A DNA stretch of 64,000 nucleotides from Aculops lycopersici (taxonomy: Eukaryota; Arthropoda; Arachnida; Trombidiformes; Eriophyidae), in NCBI GenBank assembly GCA_015350385.1, contig WNKI01000001.1, positions 7,341,433-7,405,432 of the forward strand. The letters are read 5' to 3'. Positions 14,851 through 23,766 of this stretch are shown piece by piece. Every line of letters starts with the position of its first letter. Position 1 is the stretch's first letter. The notes beneath the pieces were generated by a model. It was not told the DNA's origin. It worked only from the letters and a program-made list of their open reading frames with translations, and did not search any database. The translations under genes and the position numbers were made by a program.

Positions 14851-16164
14851 GAGGTTCCGCCGCCAATGATGCCACCGCCGAGGAGATTCTCTGCCGCGCC
14901 GACGCTCACCTGTCCGCATAGAAACAAGTCGAGCTCGCATTCGGGCAGCTCGCTGCATCACACCTGCAGCATCGACTCCTCCGAGTCCATGATCACCGTT
15001 ATTCCCGCAAATCGGAGCGCCGACTTCGTTCCGCGGCGGTCGCCGCGCGGAAGCCTGAGCACGAGCGCCGGCGGCTCGGGAACTTCGGGCGGAGTCCATG
15101 GTATGGCCGCGGGTTCGTGTACCGATCACCATTACGCTTCCGGTGGGCTGCCGCCGCGATCGCCACTCTCGCCCAGATCGCCGAGTCGCCTGTCGCCAGG
15201 TATGCTAACGCCGACCCAACTGAGCAGCGCCGCCGATCCCCTGCCACCTGTTAGCAGTTGCGTGAGCGAGCTGCTTCATTCATCATCATCATCACAACAC
15301 CCCCAACAGCAATTACCTCACTCGCCGTCCGGCGCCACAAGTTCCACGGCAAACACAAGCACCGGCCAGGTAACCTGCATCGCGCAACACCAAGGCCAGC
15401 AGCCACCTGCTATACTGGCAACCCTCTCGGTGGGCGGCACGAGCGAGGGATCGCCAGTGTCGTTGCAACAACAACAGCAACAACCACACGGAGCTCCATT
15501 GGCACAACCTCACATTTCAATCCCATTGATCAGAAGCCAGTACTCGTCGCAGGAGGAAAAGTCTAGTTGTTATAATATCACCACGTTGCCTGACAATGAG
15601 GTTCAAGGGACACCAACCACCATCCAGGATTGTGAATCCAGTTTAGCCGTTGAAAATGGCACTAGTTTCGACTCGAGCCGCAATGATTTGAACGAGTTTT
15701 TTCCCGAATTGGACTCCGAGATTGAGAGAAAGCAAAAGTCGCAGGCTGCCTACTCAAAGAGGATGCGCGATTTTCTCGACGACACCAGTGCCACCCACCA
15801 AGAGGGGAAGGAATTCTTTGAGTTCAGTGCAAACGATGAGTTTTCAAGCGACCGGAAAGGACATTGTCAACAACAAGAAAGACTGAGACACCACCACCAC
15901 CATCACCACCACCAACACCATGAACAACAAGTGGTTGACTTAGAGTCGCCCGACGATTCTAATGCAGAATTGTCTCGTCAGGTGGACGTCAACTCTAACC
16001 TGCCCATCATTTGCGAGACAATCAATGACTTTTGCGCCCGACATTCGCGCGAGGAATTGGAGCATCTTGTGAGACGAATTGGAAACAAGCTTAGCATCAG
16101 TGATTGTTACTACTCTGAGGTTAGCTCTACCGTTTGCATGGTTATCGAGGTTTTGGATGAGTAA
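14851..16164 (+). CDS. Giant disordered protein, C-terminal exon
   Basis: This exon continues the giant protein in phase 0 after the acceptor at 14850, adding 437 residues and ending at TAA 16162-16164. With the large exon the protein is at least 4389 aa. It opens with Pro-rich sequence and another RRFSA site. It runs through Ser/Pro-, Gln- and His-rich stretches, with a poly-His block near 15890-15930. It ends in a compact region of about 60 residues with ordered-looking composition (DFCARHSREELEHL...MVIEVLDE), which may be the only folded part and a useful search query. The similar low-complexity style and matching phase argue for one gene; a separate gene starting inside this exon is the less likely alternative. 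Confidence 0.8.
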   Translation, partial: EVPPPMMPPPRRFSAAPTLTCPHRNKSSSHSGSSLHHTCSIDSSESMITVIPANRSADFVPRRSPRGSLSTSAGGSGTSGGVHGMAAGSCTDHHYASGGLPPRSPLSPRSPSRLSPGMLTPTQLSSAADPLPPVSSCVSELLHSSSSSQHPQQQLPHSPSGATSSTANTSTGQVTCIAQHQGQQPPAILATLSVGGTSEGSPVSLQQQQQQPHGAPLAQPHISIPLIRSQYSSQEEKSSCYNITTLPDNEVQGTPTTIQDCESSLAVENGTSFDSSRNDLNEFFPELDSEIERKQKSQAAYSKRMRDFLDDTSATHQEGKEFFEFSANDEFSSDRKGHCQQQERLRHHHHHHHHQHHEQQVVDLESPDDSNAELSRQVDVNSNLPIICETINDFCARHSREELEHLVRRIGNKLSISDCYYSEVSSTVCMVIEVLDE

Positions 16165-16172
16165 TAAATAAA
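16163..16172 (+). promoter_or_regulatory. Overlapping AATAAA polyadenylation signals
   Basis: Two overlapping AATAAA hexamers (16163-16168 and 16167-16172) begin inside the stop codon itself. If used, the 3' UTR would be only a few tens of bases. Further AATAAA words occur at 16437 and 16722, within the repeat region. Confidence 0.5.
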
Positions 16173-16439
16173 TATATCAGCATTACAACTTCGAGTTGGT
16201 TGTTTGAGAGGTTTGGTTTTTGTTTTGTTTGGTTTCCTTTACTGATTGCTTAAATTTAAATTCATTTTGTTAAGCTTACTTATGGGCGAGAAACGTTGGT
16301 CTTTCGTACCACATACTCGCAAGGATCGCCCATAGTTTTGCCAGACACCTGGAGCCTCAAATCGAGCTGGGCGTTTTCTGAATTTACTTGGGTGTAATTT
16401 GTACATATTTTGAATGCACTTGGATTAGCGTGACATAAT

Positions 16440-17190
16440 AAAGCAAACCGCGTTCAAAAACCACTTTCAGTTCCAGAGTTATGGCCCTCGAGGTGATAAT
16501 GCGGCCTTGGAAGGAAGGTGAGCATTATTCCGGCACCCTGCACCTAAACTGGTCGGAAGAGGGTTCCCGGATATGTCTAGGCACCTGCGCAGATTCGGTT
16601 CAATTTTGACACCTAGCGCGTACTCGAGTCGCCCTCGGGCCCCTGGACCACCTAGCGACGCAAGTCTGAATGCTCCCTGATCAAGAATGCAGAGGCTCTC
16701 CAATGTGCATAGAATCGAACCAATAAATTGAGCTCAACATGACGAAAAAAACCGCTTCTAAATGTCACTTCTAACTCCGAAGTTATGATAGCTAGACGGC
16801 AAATAGACCCTGCAATCGACTTGGAAACAACATTCTGAGCATCCGGTTGTCTCGAATATCTGCTATCGTGTATATTTTCTGGAATTTAGATGTCACCTAA
16901 AAACGGTTTTGTTTGCCGTGATCCATGCAATCTGTAGATTGGATTCCAAGCGTAATTCACAGCCTTAATGTCCCTGATTAAGCTCAATCGAGATTCGCGG
17001 CGCTAGGTACTCGGGGGTCCCGACAAGGTACCACATGCGAAGTAGATTCCAAAATTGGTCAAGTTCCTCGCAAGTTTGCAGTTACCATCGGGCACCCTCT
17101 ACCGGTTCGATCAAGTGCCGGGTTCCGAAAATATGCTGATTACCCTTCTGATGTTCCATTATCATCTCAAAGGGTATTACTTCAAAACCC
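16440..17190. repeat. Diverged tandem repeat, unit about 300 bp
   Basis: Several short blocks recur at roughly 300-bp spacing. CACTT...CTCC/TTCC...AGTTATG occurs at ~16463 and ~16768. CTTGGAA...GAGCAT...CCGG occurs at ~16507 and ~16818. AATG(C)TCCCTGAT(C/T)AAG occurs at ~16670 and ~16966. GGCACCCT...GGGTTCC...ATATG occurs at ~16533 and ~17093. The copies are heavily mutated and have indels. Read by eye only; a self-alignment would set the true boundaries and copy number. Confidence 0.5.
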
Positions 17191-17630
17191 ATGGTTATTT
17201 TTGAACGTTGTTTCCTTTGTTATGTCACACAAATATCTTTGCATTCAAAACATGTGCAAATCACATCTCTGTTATCCAAGAAGAACGCCCACTTGGATAC
17301 ACGGCTCTAGTCGGTCGGCCTATCTAGGAGCCAGCCACCCACCCGAGAGGCACCAATTTTCAGGCCTCTCTATTCAGGTGAAAACCTCATAGAATCAACC
17401 TATCCTCTAGTCAGCATGGCTTAAGGGAGAGGAAGTACACAGGAAACTTGTTTAGGGCCCCAATTTTAACGAAAATAACGTAATTTTTGAACAAAATCTC
17501 AATTTGAGTTGCACCTTCCCACTCAGTAATTCCCAAATTGTGACGCATCACATTCGCATAGACTCAACATGCTCAACACTAAAAAACTCATCGATATCCC
17601 TCTTCAGGTTGCAATCTTAAAAGTGAGTGA

Positions 17631-17753
17631 ATCCTCTATCCTCTATCCTCTATCCTCTATCCTCTATCCTCTATCCTCTATCCTCTATCCTCTATCCTCT
17701 ATCCTCTATCCTCTATCCTCTATCCTCTATCCTCTATCCTCTATCCTCTATCC
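17631..17753 (+). repeat. 7-bp minisatellite (CCTCTAT)n
   Basis: About 17 near-perfect tandem copies of a 7-bp pyrimidine-rich unit, decaying into CCCCAATCCC at the right edge. Because 7 is not divisible by 3 and the unit lacks stops, it reads as an apparent 7-residue protein repeat on this strand, but there is no reason to call it coding. Confidence 0.95.
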
Positions 17754-18244
17754 CCAATCCCTTATCTCCAAGTGACTTAGCTTGATAGGAGTAGCGGTTA
17801 TTTAAGCGGTGAGTTGCAACCATTAGCCACTGTTAATCTTTAACACAATAACTTGCAGCAACCGATTGCCGCTCACTAATTAGACCACTATGAGACTAGT
17901 GCTTAAGTTGTTGACGAGGCAACTCAAGTTGAGCTTTGGTTGAGCGGCCACAACAAAGTTGAGTTGTGTGTTTCATTTGTGTGGATGGTAATTACCACAA
18001 TCATAAAATGGAAACAAAAACAACAAAAATACTTTTATTTGAAGCATTAGTAATGTTAACAAATGGGCGCGGCGGCGTTAGCTGCCGAAGTGTGGTCTCG
18101 CCGTCAATATTGTATCACATCCCCATTCACCTTATCAGATTCCTTTTGTTGCCAAGCTTACGGATATTGGCGTGATGTCAGCCACTTGTTCAATCGGGCA
18201 TGAGATGAGTGAATTCCAATGGTTGTTGTTTTTGTTTGTGATGA

Positions 18245-18250
18245 TATAAA
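18245..18250 (+). promoter_or_regulatory. TATA box of the small membrane protein gene
   Basis: TATAAA lies 132 bp before the ATG at 18382, with an initiator-like ATCACACTG about 25 bp downstream of it. Spacing fits a core promoter. Confidence 0.45.
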
Positions 18251-18381
18251 TGTTTGCGAGGTATTAATTTATCACACTGTCCAACTCTATCCAATTCAAA
18301 TCAGTTTAAACTTGAACATTAAACATCAAATCTTATAACTCAATCAAAACTTTCTTCAACTAGCAAAAACCACCCGAAGCT

Positions 18382-18838
18382 ATGGCCGCAATTTACGTTC
18401 CAGTTCGTATTGCCTTTTTGGTACTCTCAGTGGTCAGGTAAGTGATTAGAAATAGCGACTTGCAATAGAAATCAGAATGGGAAAATTATATCCTAATATA
18501 ATAAAATCAACTATTGATTTCCATCACAACCACCAATTCAATCAACAACTAGCCTCATATTGGCCATTGCTGAATTAGTCAGAGTGCTACAGGGCTACGC
18601 CGGCGACACAACAACCATAGTGGCCCTGTCCATTATGGTTGCAATCTTTTTCGTTGGCGCCTATGGATCCTTTAAACACGATCGCCATTGGCTCATGACC
18701 TTTGGCCTCCTATTGATCATTGACATCATCGTTGGCTTCTTTGGACAAAACCCCGTCTACTCGCCGTTGGGACTCTCCATAGTGCTCGCCATTCTATCAC
18801 TCACTCAAGCGGAGCTCATTAAGCGAGGCTACCACTAA
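18382..18838 (+). CDS. Small four-helix membrane protein (two exons)
   Basis: Exons 18382-18437 and 18553-18838 are separated by a 115-bp intron with donor CAG|GTAAGT and acceptor CAACTAG. Phases agree (AG + C gives Ser) and the product is 113 aa. Four hydrophobic segments are visible, at about residues 7-28, 43-58, 69-85 and 92-105, with short loops and a basic tail (KRGYH). I do not recognise the family. Size and helix count resemble small tetraspan membrane proteins, and the location could be plasma or organelle membrane. A TATA box upstream and AATAAA at 19031 make this a well-delimited transcription unit. The start is the first ATG, and it places a hydrophobic segment at the N terminus. 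Confidence 0.8.
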
Positions 18839-19030
18839 CCAGCTTTAGAGGACCACCACCTGTTTGCGCACTGCCGCGATCAATCCATTCATACATAACA
18901 ATCCACCAATTAACAGTCAAAATGTCTACAAGATGAAACAAAAATTCGGACAGAAAATCACCTGCTAATACTGTGCTACTAGTAGAGTTGCCACTACAGC
19001 GAGAGTAATTATCACTAGATAATAATGAGT

Positions 19031-19036
19031 AATAAA
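19031..19036 (+). promoter_or_regulatory. AATAAA polyadenylation signal
   Basis: Exact hexamer about 190 bp after the stop of the four-helix membrane protein, followed by purine-rich sequence. Confidence 0.5.
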
Positions 19037-20398
19037 GAGGGAGGGAGAGAGAAAATTGTTACATTTTAAGAAAAGCTGCAGTTTCTCTCCATATTTGTAC
19101 CCTAAACACGATTCAAGATCTAATCCGAATTACCTTCATCTACACCGACGACTACCTGTTATCATAAAAGTCGTCATCGTAGTTGTAGTAGTCGACGTTC
19201 GCAGCTGACGCTCATGATTATAAAATTGTCTAATTCGAATAAAAATTGCATAAGGCGAGAAGAAAAGCTTACCGCTTTGCCTTTCAGCCGAATCTCAATT
19301 TTCAGTCGAGATTTAAATCTGGTTAGATTCTGAATTGTTTGCGCGCGCGAGACAAACATAATTAAGCTAGCGTCGTCGTTGTCTTTTTCGTTAAAGTAAG
19401 TGTCGCTTTCGTTCGCTTGTTCATTTGATAATTCATGAGCTCGAAGTTGCCACCACCAGTACAAATACGTATGCTAAACTCTGCGAGATAAGCATGCTGC
19501 TATTGTGGTTACCTGGATCCGCCGTGAAAAGTGGCCACCGACGTCGCTCTCACTCCCTCTAACCCGCTAGCAGAGGCAGCAGCAGCAGCAGCAGCAGTAG
19601 CAACCACAAGCGGCGCCCACCTGTTGGTTGGTGGTTCATTTGCCCGCCAGCCAGACAGCCAGTTAGCTGGCGCCCATATTATGTGTGCGCGGCGCGAGCC
19701 CTGCACGGACCAGCAACAGGTAGTCGGCTCGTAACGCGATACATTCTACGACTAATTCTCCTTCTCACACTTACATGCGCGCTCAAAACGTAACAACTCG
19801 CGCTTGATTCAACGACCTGCAGTTCGAAAGACTAAGGAGCCTGCTTGCTAATGGGAGTCGGGGTATCCTCTTGGTGGTGGGCTAACAGGTAGTTTTTGTT
19901 GTTGTCGTCTACCTGTTTTTGGCTCCAATTGCTAGGGAAGTTCATGTTATCTAATCTGCTCGCCATTTGTCGCAACTCCGGGATGTCCTTCTGCGAGAAA
20001 GTTTGAGAAAATAAGGGCTAAACAATCAGCAGGGGAGATCATTTCGAGTGCTGGCCAGTTGTTTAGGTAGCAGCCACTGGTTGCCAGCAACGAGTTAGCA
20101 GCAAGCGAGTGAGCGAGTCTAGAGGTGAGATAGAGAAGTAATTTAGACAGAAGAGAGGAGAGTAACGGCGGCTGCGTTGGCCCAGCGCTCAACAGGTAGT
20201 CGTAGTGGTGGCCAGGTTGAAATTAGTTGAAGTGAAGTTAATGAATGAATTTTTAAAACTTGACAACTTTTCTTAGCGACCCATCAGGCAAAGCAACCCA
20301 TTGAATTGCTTCTTTTTAATCTCATTCCTCTACTCCTTGGTGACATAATCAGAGTTTACTTCTCCTCATCAGTTGTCAGGCGAATAAGAGGCGTAAAA
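19037..20398. other. Spacer upstream of the secreted protein gene
   Basis: No supported gene. Short open frames on both strands have no family signal. CAACAGGTAG-type words are repeated (about 19713, 19886, 20192) and could be donors of untranslated leader exons for the next gene or simply part of the window-wide motif excess. Confidence 0.4.
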
Positions 20399-21571
20399 AT
20401 GTTGAGAATACTCTCAATTCCGGCCGTTCAAGGCCAACGCCTTGCGACTGTGATGCTAATTGTTGGGGCATCAATTGGTCTTGCGATCTCTTTGCCTATC
20501 GAAAGAAACAGTATCACACCTTCAGAGCCAACACAGCAATTCAACGTCAAGCCCGAAGCAGTAGCAGCAACAGCAAGGGAACAGGTAGTAGCAGTAACCA
20601 ACGCGGCATCAAGTGGCCAACCAAATTTGCAGTACCAGCAACAAGATGCGCCGAAAGGCGATCAAGTTACGCCACCAGCAGCAAGCTCTTCGTCAGTTAC
20701 CTATGCAAACGAGCAACCACTTGTTCAAGAGGCACCCCTTGTTGCAATTACAGTTCCTCTATCAGGAGCTGCGGCAGTATCAAATCCAACAAAACTCAAG
20801 CGCGACTCAAGAGCCAAGCTAACCTCTCTCGAGCTAGACACTCTAGAGACTGGCTTCTTACATCCCCACCTCCATCCAGATCCACCCTACCCTTTAAGTG
20901 CCGGCACCAAGGACTCTGGTTACGATTATGATTCGGGCAAGAACTCCTATGGCAAGCAAGCGTCGGATTGGACTTTATACGATCAGGGGAATGACGGTTT
21001 GTATGATAAGTACGGCGATAAGGGTTGGAATGATCAGGGTCACGATTCGCACTCGGCCTATGGAAAACACGACTCCTATGGAAACTCGTATCAATCTCAG
21101 AATGGCGGCCACTCATCTGGCTACTATTCGCGCAATCGAGGCTATGGTTATGAGAAACACTATGCCTATGATAAGGAAGTGGCCAGTAAGCAGCATGCAG
21201 ATAATCACAATGATTATGGGAATCAACACGGCCTACACGACTACTACGGCAATGCCGCTTCAATTGGCCACCATAACCAGGGCCACGATCGCTACGGTCA
21301 ATTGAGTCGATATGGAAATCATGGCTACGGAAAGCGAGGTAGCGACTTGGCCGCCCATTATGATTATGGCCACGACCATAACAAGGGACACTATTATGCC
21401 CAGCACATACCTGTCCAGCACCATAATTCTCCACCGTCAAATGAACATTACCACCATTCATCTTACGGAGGCAATGGCTACTCGCACTCGTCGCCAGTTC
21501 AACACAAGACCAGTTACTCCGATTACAGTCCCTACGTCGGCTATCCCAGTAGCTATCCAAGTTATTATTGA
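20399..21571 (+). CDS. Secreted Tyr/His/Gly-rich protein
   Basis: The ATG at 20399 gives 390 aa. An open frame extends upstream to a TTG only, so the ATG is preferred, and it places a signal peptide at the start (hydrophobic core about residues 15-32). Residues 40-130 are Gln/Ala/Val-rich with a basic KRDSR site that could be a proprotein cleavage point. From about residue 165 to the end the chain is built of irregular Y-G, H-D, N-H and S-Y-G motifs, with many Tyr, His, Gly and Asp and no Cys. That composition fits a structural extracellular protein of cuticle, silk, cement or glue type; the exact role is unknown. No RR-type chitin-binding consensus was seen. No close AATAAA was found; AATAAT occurs at ~21848. 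Confidence 0.8.
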   Translation: MLRILSIPAVQGQRLATVMLIVGASIGLAISLPIERNSITPSEPTQQFNVKPEAVAATAREQVVAVTNAASSGQPNLQYQQQDAPKGDQVTPPAASSSSVTYANEQPLVQEAPLVAITVPLSGAAAVSNPTKLKRDSRAKLTSLELDTLETGFLHPHLHPDPPYPLSAGTKDSGYDYDSGKNSYGKQASDWTLYDQGNDGLYDKYGDKGWNDQGHDSHSAYGKHDSYGNSYQSQNGGHSSGYYSRNRGYGYEKHYAYDKEVASKQHADNHNDYGNQHGLHDYYGNAASIGHHNQGHDRYGQLSRYGNHGYGKRGSDLAAHYDYGHDHNKGHYYAQHIPVQHHNSPPSNEHYHHSSYGGNGYSHSSPVQHKTSYSDYSPYVGYPSSYPSYY

Positions 21572-22051
21572 GTTAACACTAGTGTGGTGTACAGTTCATT
21601 ATTATTCTTATTATCACTATTATTATTATCATCTTCCTTATAATCATTAGAGAAACATGACAAGGAATCTGGCAAATCAATCGGTTCCCGTTCATCGCGA
21701 AAAGGAGACTCGAGTTTTAGTTAGCTGAAGTTTCGAGATTCCAACTGCTACTTCGCAATTTACAAAAACCTCGTCCGCTACTTGACAGCATTGAGTTTTA
21801 TTGACTCTCCAAGTTATCAAATCAAATTCCATGTTCTATTGACTCAATAATATGCTATGTACGTAAATTTTCACACCATTACTTTCATTTGAGAGCCCAT
21901 TCACTCGTTGAGAATAGATTTTCAAGTCGAGCTTCCTCTTTTCTCCTTTGCTTGCTCTCGCCGAAGAATCATCGTCGGTAGTCTATCTACTAGAATTGGC
22001 CGGTAAAAGATCGTGACTCATGGTTGGCTGCAATTGTGCATTATGCTATTA
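21572..22051. other. 3' flank of the secreted protein gene
   Basis: AT-rich sequence expected to hold the 3' UTR. No gene was recognised. A TTTATT at 21796-21801 could serve as a polyadenylation signal for a minus-strand transcript. Confidence 0.4.
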
Positions 22052-22267
22052 TCACTTGTCATTCTTCTTAATCTCTATCTTGTAACCCTTGAGTCCATTT
22101 GATAGGGCACTATGCAAGTGTTCCGCTTCAGGTGAAAGTCCTCGTGAGTTCCAACATCCAAACATTATTCCGATCATGTGAGTACTTAACTTGTCGGCCG
22201 TCCTGTGCTGATTGACCACCGACAATTGGACCAAAGTGTTCAAAGCTTTCTTTTGCGACATCATCAT
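22052..22267 (-). CDS. Hypothetical 71-aa ORF
   Basis: A complete ATG-to-stop frame with three consecutive Met codons at the start and a mixed, non-repetitive composition (for example KKALNTLVQLSVV and HMIGIMFGCW), unlike the low-complexity shadow frames elsewhere. It lies 470 bp downstream of FIS1 on the same strand. No family was recognised with confidence and no promoter or splice structure was identified. It may be a real small protein, a last exon, or chance. Confidence 0.3.
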   Translation of the reverse strand: MMMSQKKALNTLVQLSVVNQHRTADKLSTHMIGIMFGCWNSRGLSPEAEHLHSALSNGLKGYKIEIKKNDK

Positions 22268-22739
22268 AACCAGTTAGTTTCTATTGTGGGTTCTCCTACT
22301 GTTGGACTTTTATAATAATATATATCTCTATATACAAATGTTGGATAATGTTCCTCAATAATAATTATACATCATCTATTGCGAAGGGTAGAGGGATGAA
22401 ATAATCGAGTGAAGTTGGGATTAAGGAAAACAAAACAAATCATTACACGGTGAGTTTTGGGAAACGAGCGCTCTTTGTTTACGTGCTCGCTCGTTGGGGC
22501 GAGCATTTGTGATACAGTTACATTTATTTTTCAGGCGACCAGCGCTCAACTTATTTTTGACAGGATAGGTAGCTTCACTCGAGATGCATAAATTTTATGA
22601 TTATAATAACTTAATAGATAATCTGCTACTAATGGTGATTGCCTCCGGGCTAATTTATGAGTGAGAAGATCGCATGCATTGCGGGTGGTTTCGGGCTTGA
22701 TATGATGGATTGTAGATGATGTGGTTTGAGTTTTAATAA
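22268..22739. other. Spacer 3' of FIS1
   Basis: AT-rich. TTTATT at 22523-22528 (AATAAA on the minus strand) lies about 210 bp past the FIS1 stop and is a plausible polyadenylation signal. Nothing else was recognised. Confidence 0.45.
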
Positions 22740-23189
22740 TCACTTCTTCGCCAACGACATGCCGAGACCAATGAGACCGCCCAGGGCTAGTGCAACGCCA
22801 CCAGTGATGGCCATTCCAATTATTCCATCCTTGGTGAGCTTTTCCTTGATAAACTCTCTCAGTTGCTTCGCTTGCCGATTCTCGGGCTCAAAGGAGAGAA
22901 AGTGCTCAACACAATCCAAAGCCAAATTGTACTTCTTCAATCTCGTCTGTCCAATTGCAATGTAGTAGAGGTAATCGCGACGAGCTGTTTGGTCGCCATC
23001 GTAGTAAAGGTGTTCGAGTATATTAATACCATGCTGAATTGCCTGGCTATGTTCTGATCTTAACAACGCGTAGGCATATTGAAATCTTGCAACAATCTCG
23101 TCCTTGCCACTCTTTTTGGCCTCCTCGTGTTTCCTTGCGTACTCAGCAATCTGGGCGTCAGTTAGTGTATTCTCGATGATGTCTTCCAT
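22740..23189 (-). CDS. FIS1: Mitochondrial fission 1 protein
   Basis: 149 aa, full length for the family and without an intron. FIS1 is a tail-anchored outer mitochondrial and peroxisomal membrane protein that takes part in organelle fission as an adaptor. The N-terminal helix (IIENTLTDAQ) is followed by a two-TPR-like helical bundle. Its diagnostic segments include ARFQYAYALLRSE, a G-IN-LEHLYYDG turn, a RRDYLYYIAIGQTRLKKY block and a LSFEPENRQAK block. The last 26 residues are a Gly/Ala-rich membrane anchor (GIIGMAITGG onward) ending in a short basic tail, AKK, the usual mitochondrial tail-anchor signal. The start codon is the only Met that gives the family N terminus. It lies close to GLD-2, which is transcribed in the same direction. 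Confidence 0.96.
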   Translation of the reverse strand: MEDIIENTLTDAQIAEYARKHEEAKKSGKDEIVARFQYAYALLRSEHSQAIQHGINILEHLYYDGDQTARRDYLYYIAIGQTRLKKYNLALDCVEHFLSFEPENRQAKQLREFIKEKLTKDGIIGMAITGGVALALGGLIGLGMSLAKK

Positions 23190-23766
23190 GACTCAGTGTG
23201 TTTTTTGGTTACGGTGCTATTATTGTAGAATTATAAATTGTTTTCGTTACAGAAAGGTATTAATCAAGTGATTTAAAACGATGAATTTGCAACATAATAA
23301 ATGTAATGCCTATACTTCGTGTTTGTTGGTATTGTGTAATGAATCACGATGTGAAGCAGAACCGAATGACGCATCGAATTGGATTTTTCTCGATGAATCT
23401 GCGAGCTTTTGTTTACCTGAGCGAAGCTGAGCAAAACCGAGCGCGCGCATTTCGCGCACTCAAAATTGTCAACTTTTAAGCCTCAAACATGCACGTGCAT
23501 TATTGCTTTGTTGCTTGGTTCATATCACCCCCCCCCCCTACTCACCGAATTACCCCTTCAGCTTATGGTTAATTAATAATTAACTTGATCAGCTAGATGC
23601 GCGATTGTATGACGATGACTATATTATTATTACTATCCAAATCAAAGAAAAAACAATGTGCTCAATGTTAAAATGCAACAGTGAATAAGAAAAATTCCTA
23701 TTCTAATTATGATTCATCACGTTTATTCATCTAACCAAGATCGGGGCCAATTCTTAAGGGGCACTC
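23190..23766. other. FIS1 upstream region and GLD-2 3' end
   Basis: About 530 bp separate the GLD-2 stop from the FIS1 start region. TTTATT at 23722-23727 gives AATAAA on the minus strand about 40 bp past the GLD-2 stop, a good polyadenylation signal. An 11-base C run is at 23528-23538. The FIS1 promoter must lie here, but no TATA box was recognised. Confidence 0.5.

Larger units (their letters stand above)
16173..18244. other. Intergenic spacer with repeats
   Basis: No supported gene. A 9-bp inverted pair (TATGGGCGA at 16281-16289 and TCGCCCATA at 16326-16334) lies near the left end. Most of the left half is the diverged repeat listed next, and the centre holds a 7-bp minisatellite. The right part leads into the promoter of the small membrane protein gene. 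Confidence 0.6.

Noticed and set aside
20796..21560. 254-aa minus-strand frame opposite the secreted protein
   Set aside because: Its His/Arg/Ser composition is the complement of the Tyr/His/Gly repeats. It lacks a signal peptide, whereas the plus frame has one.
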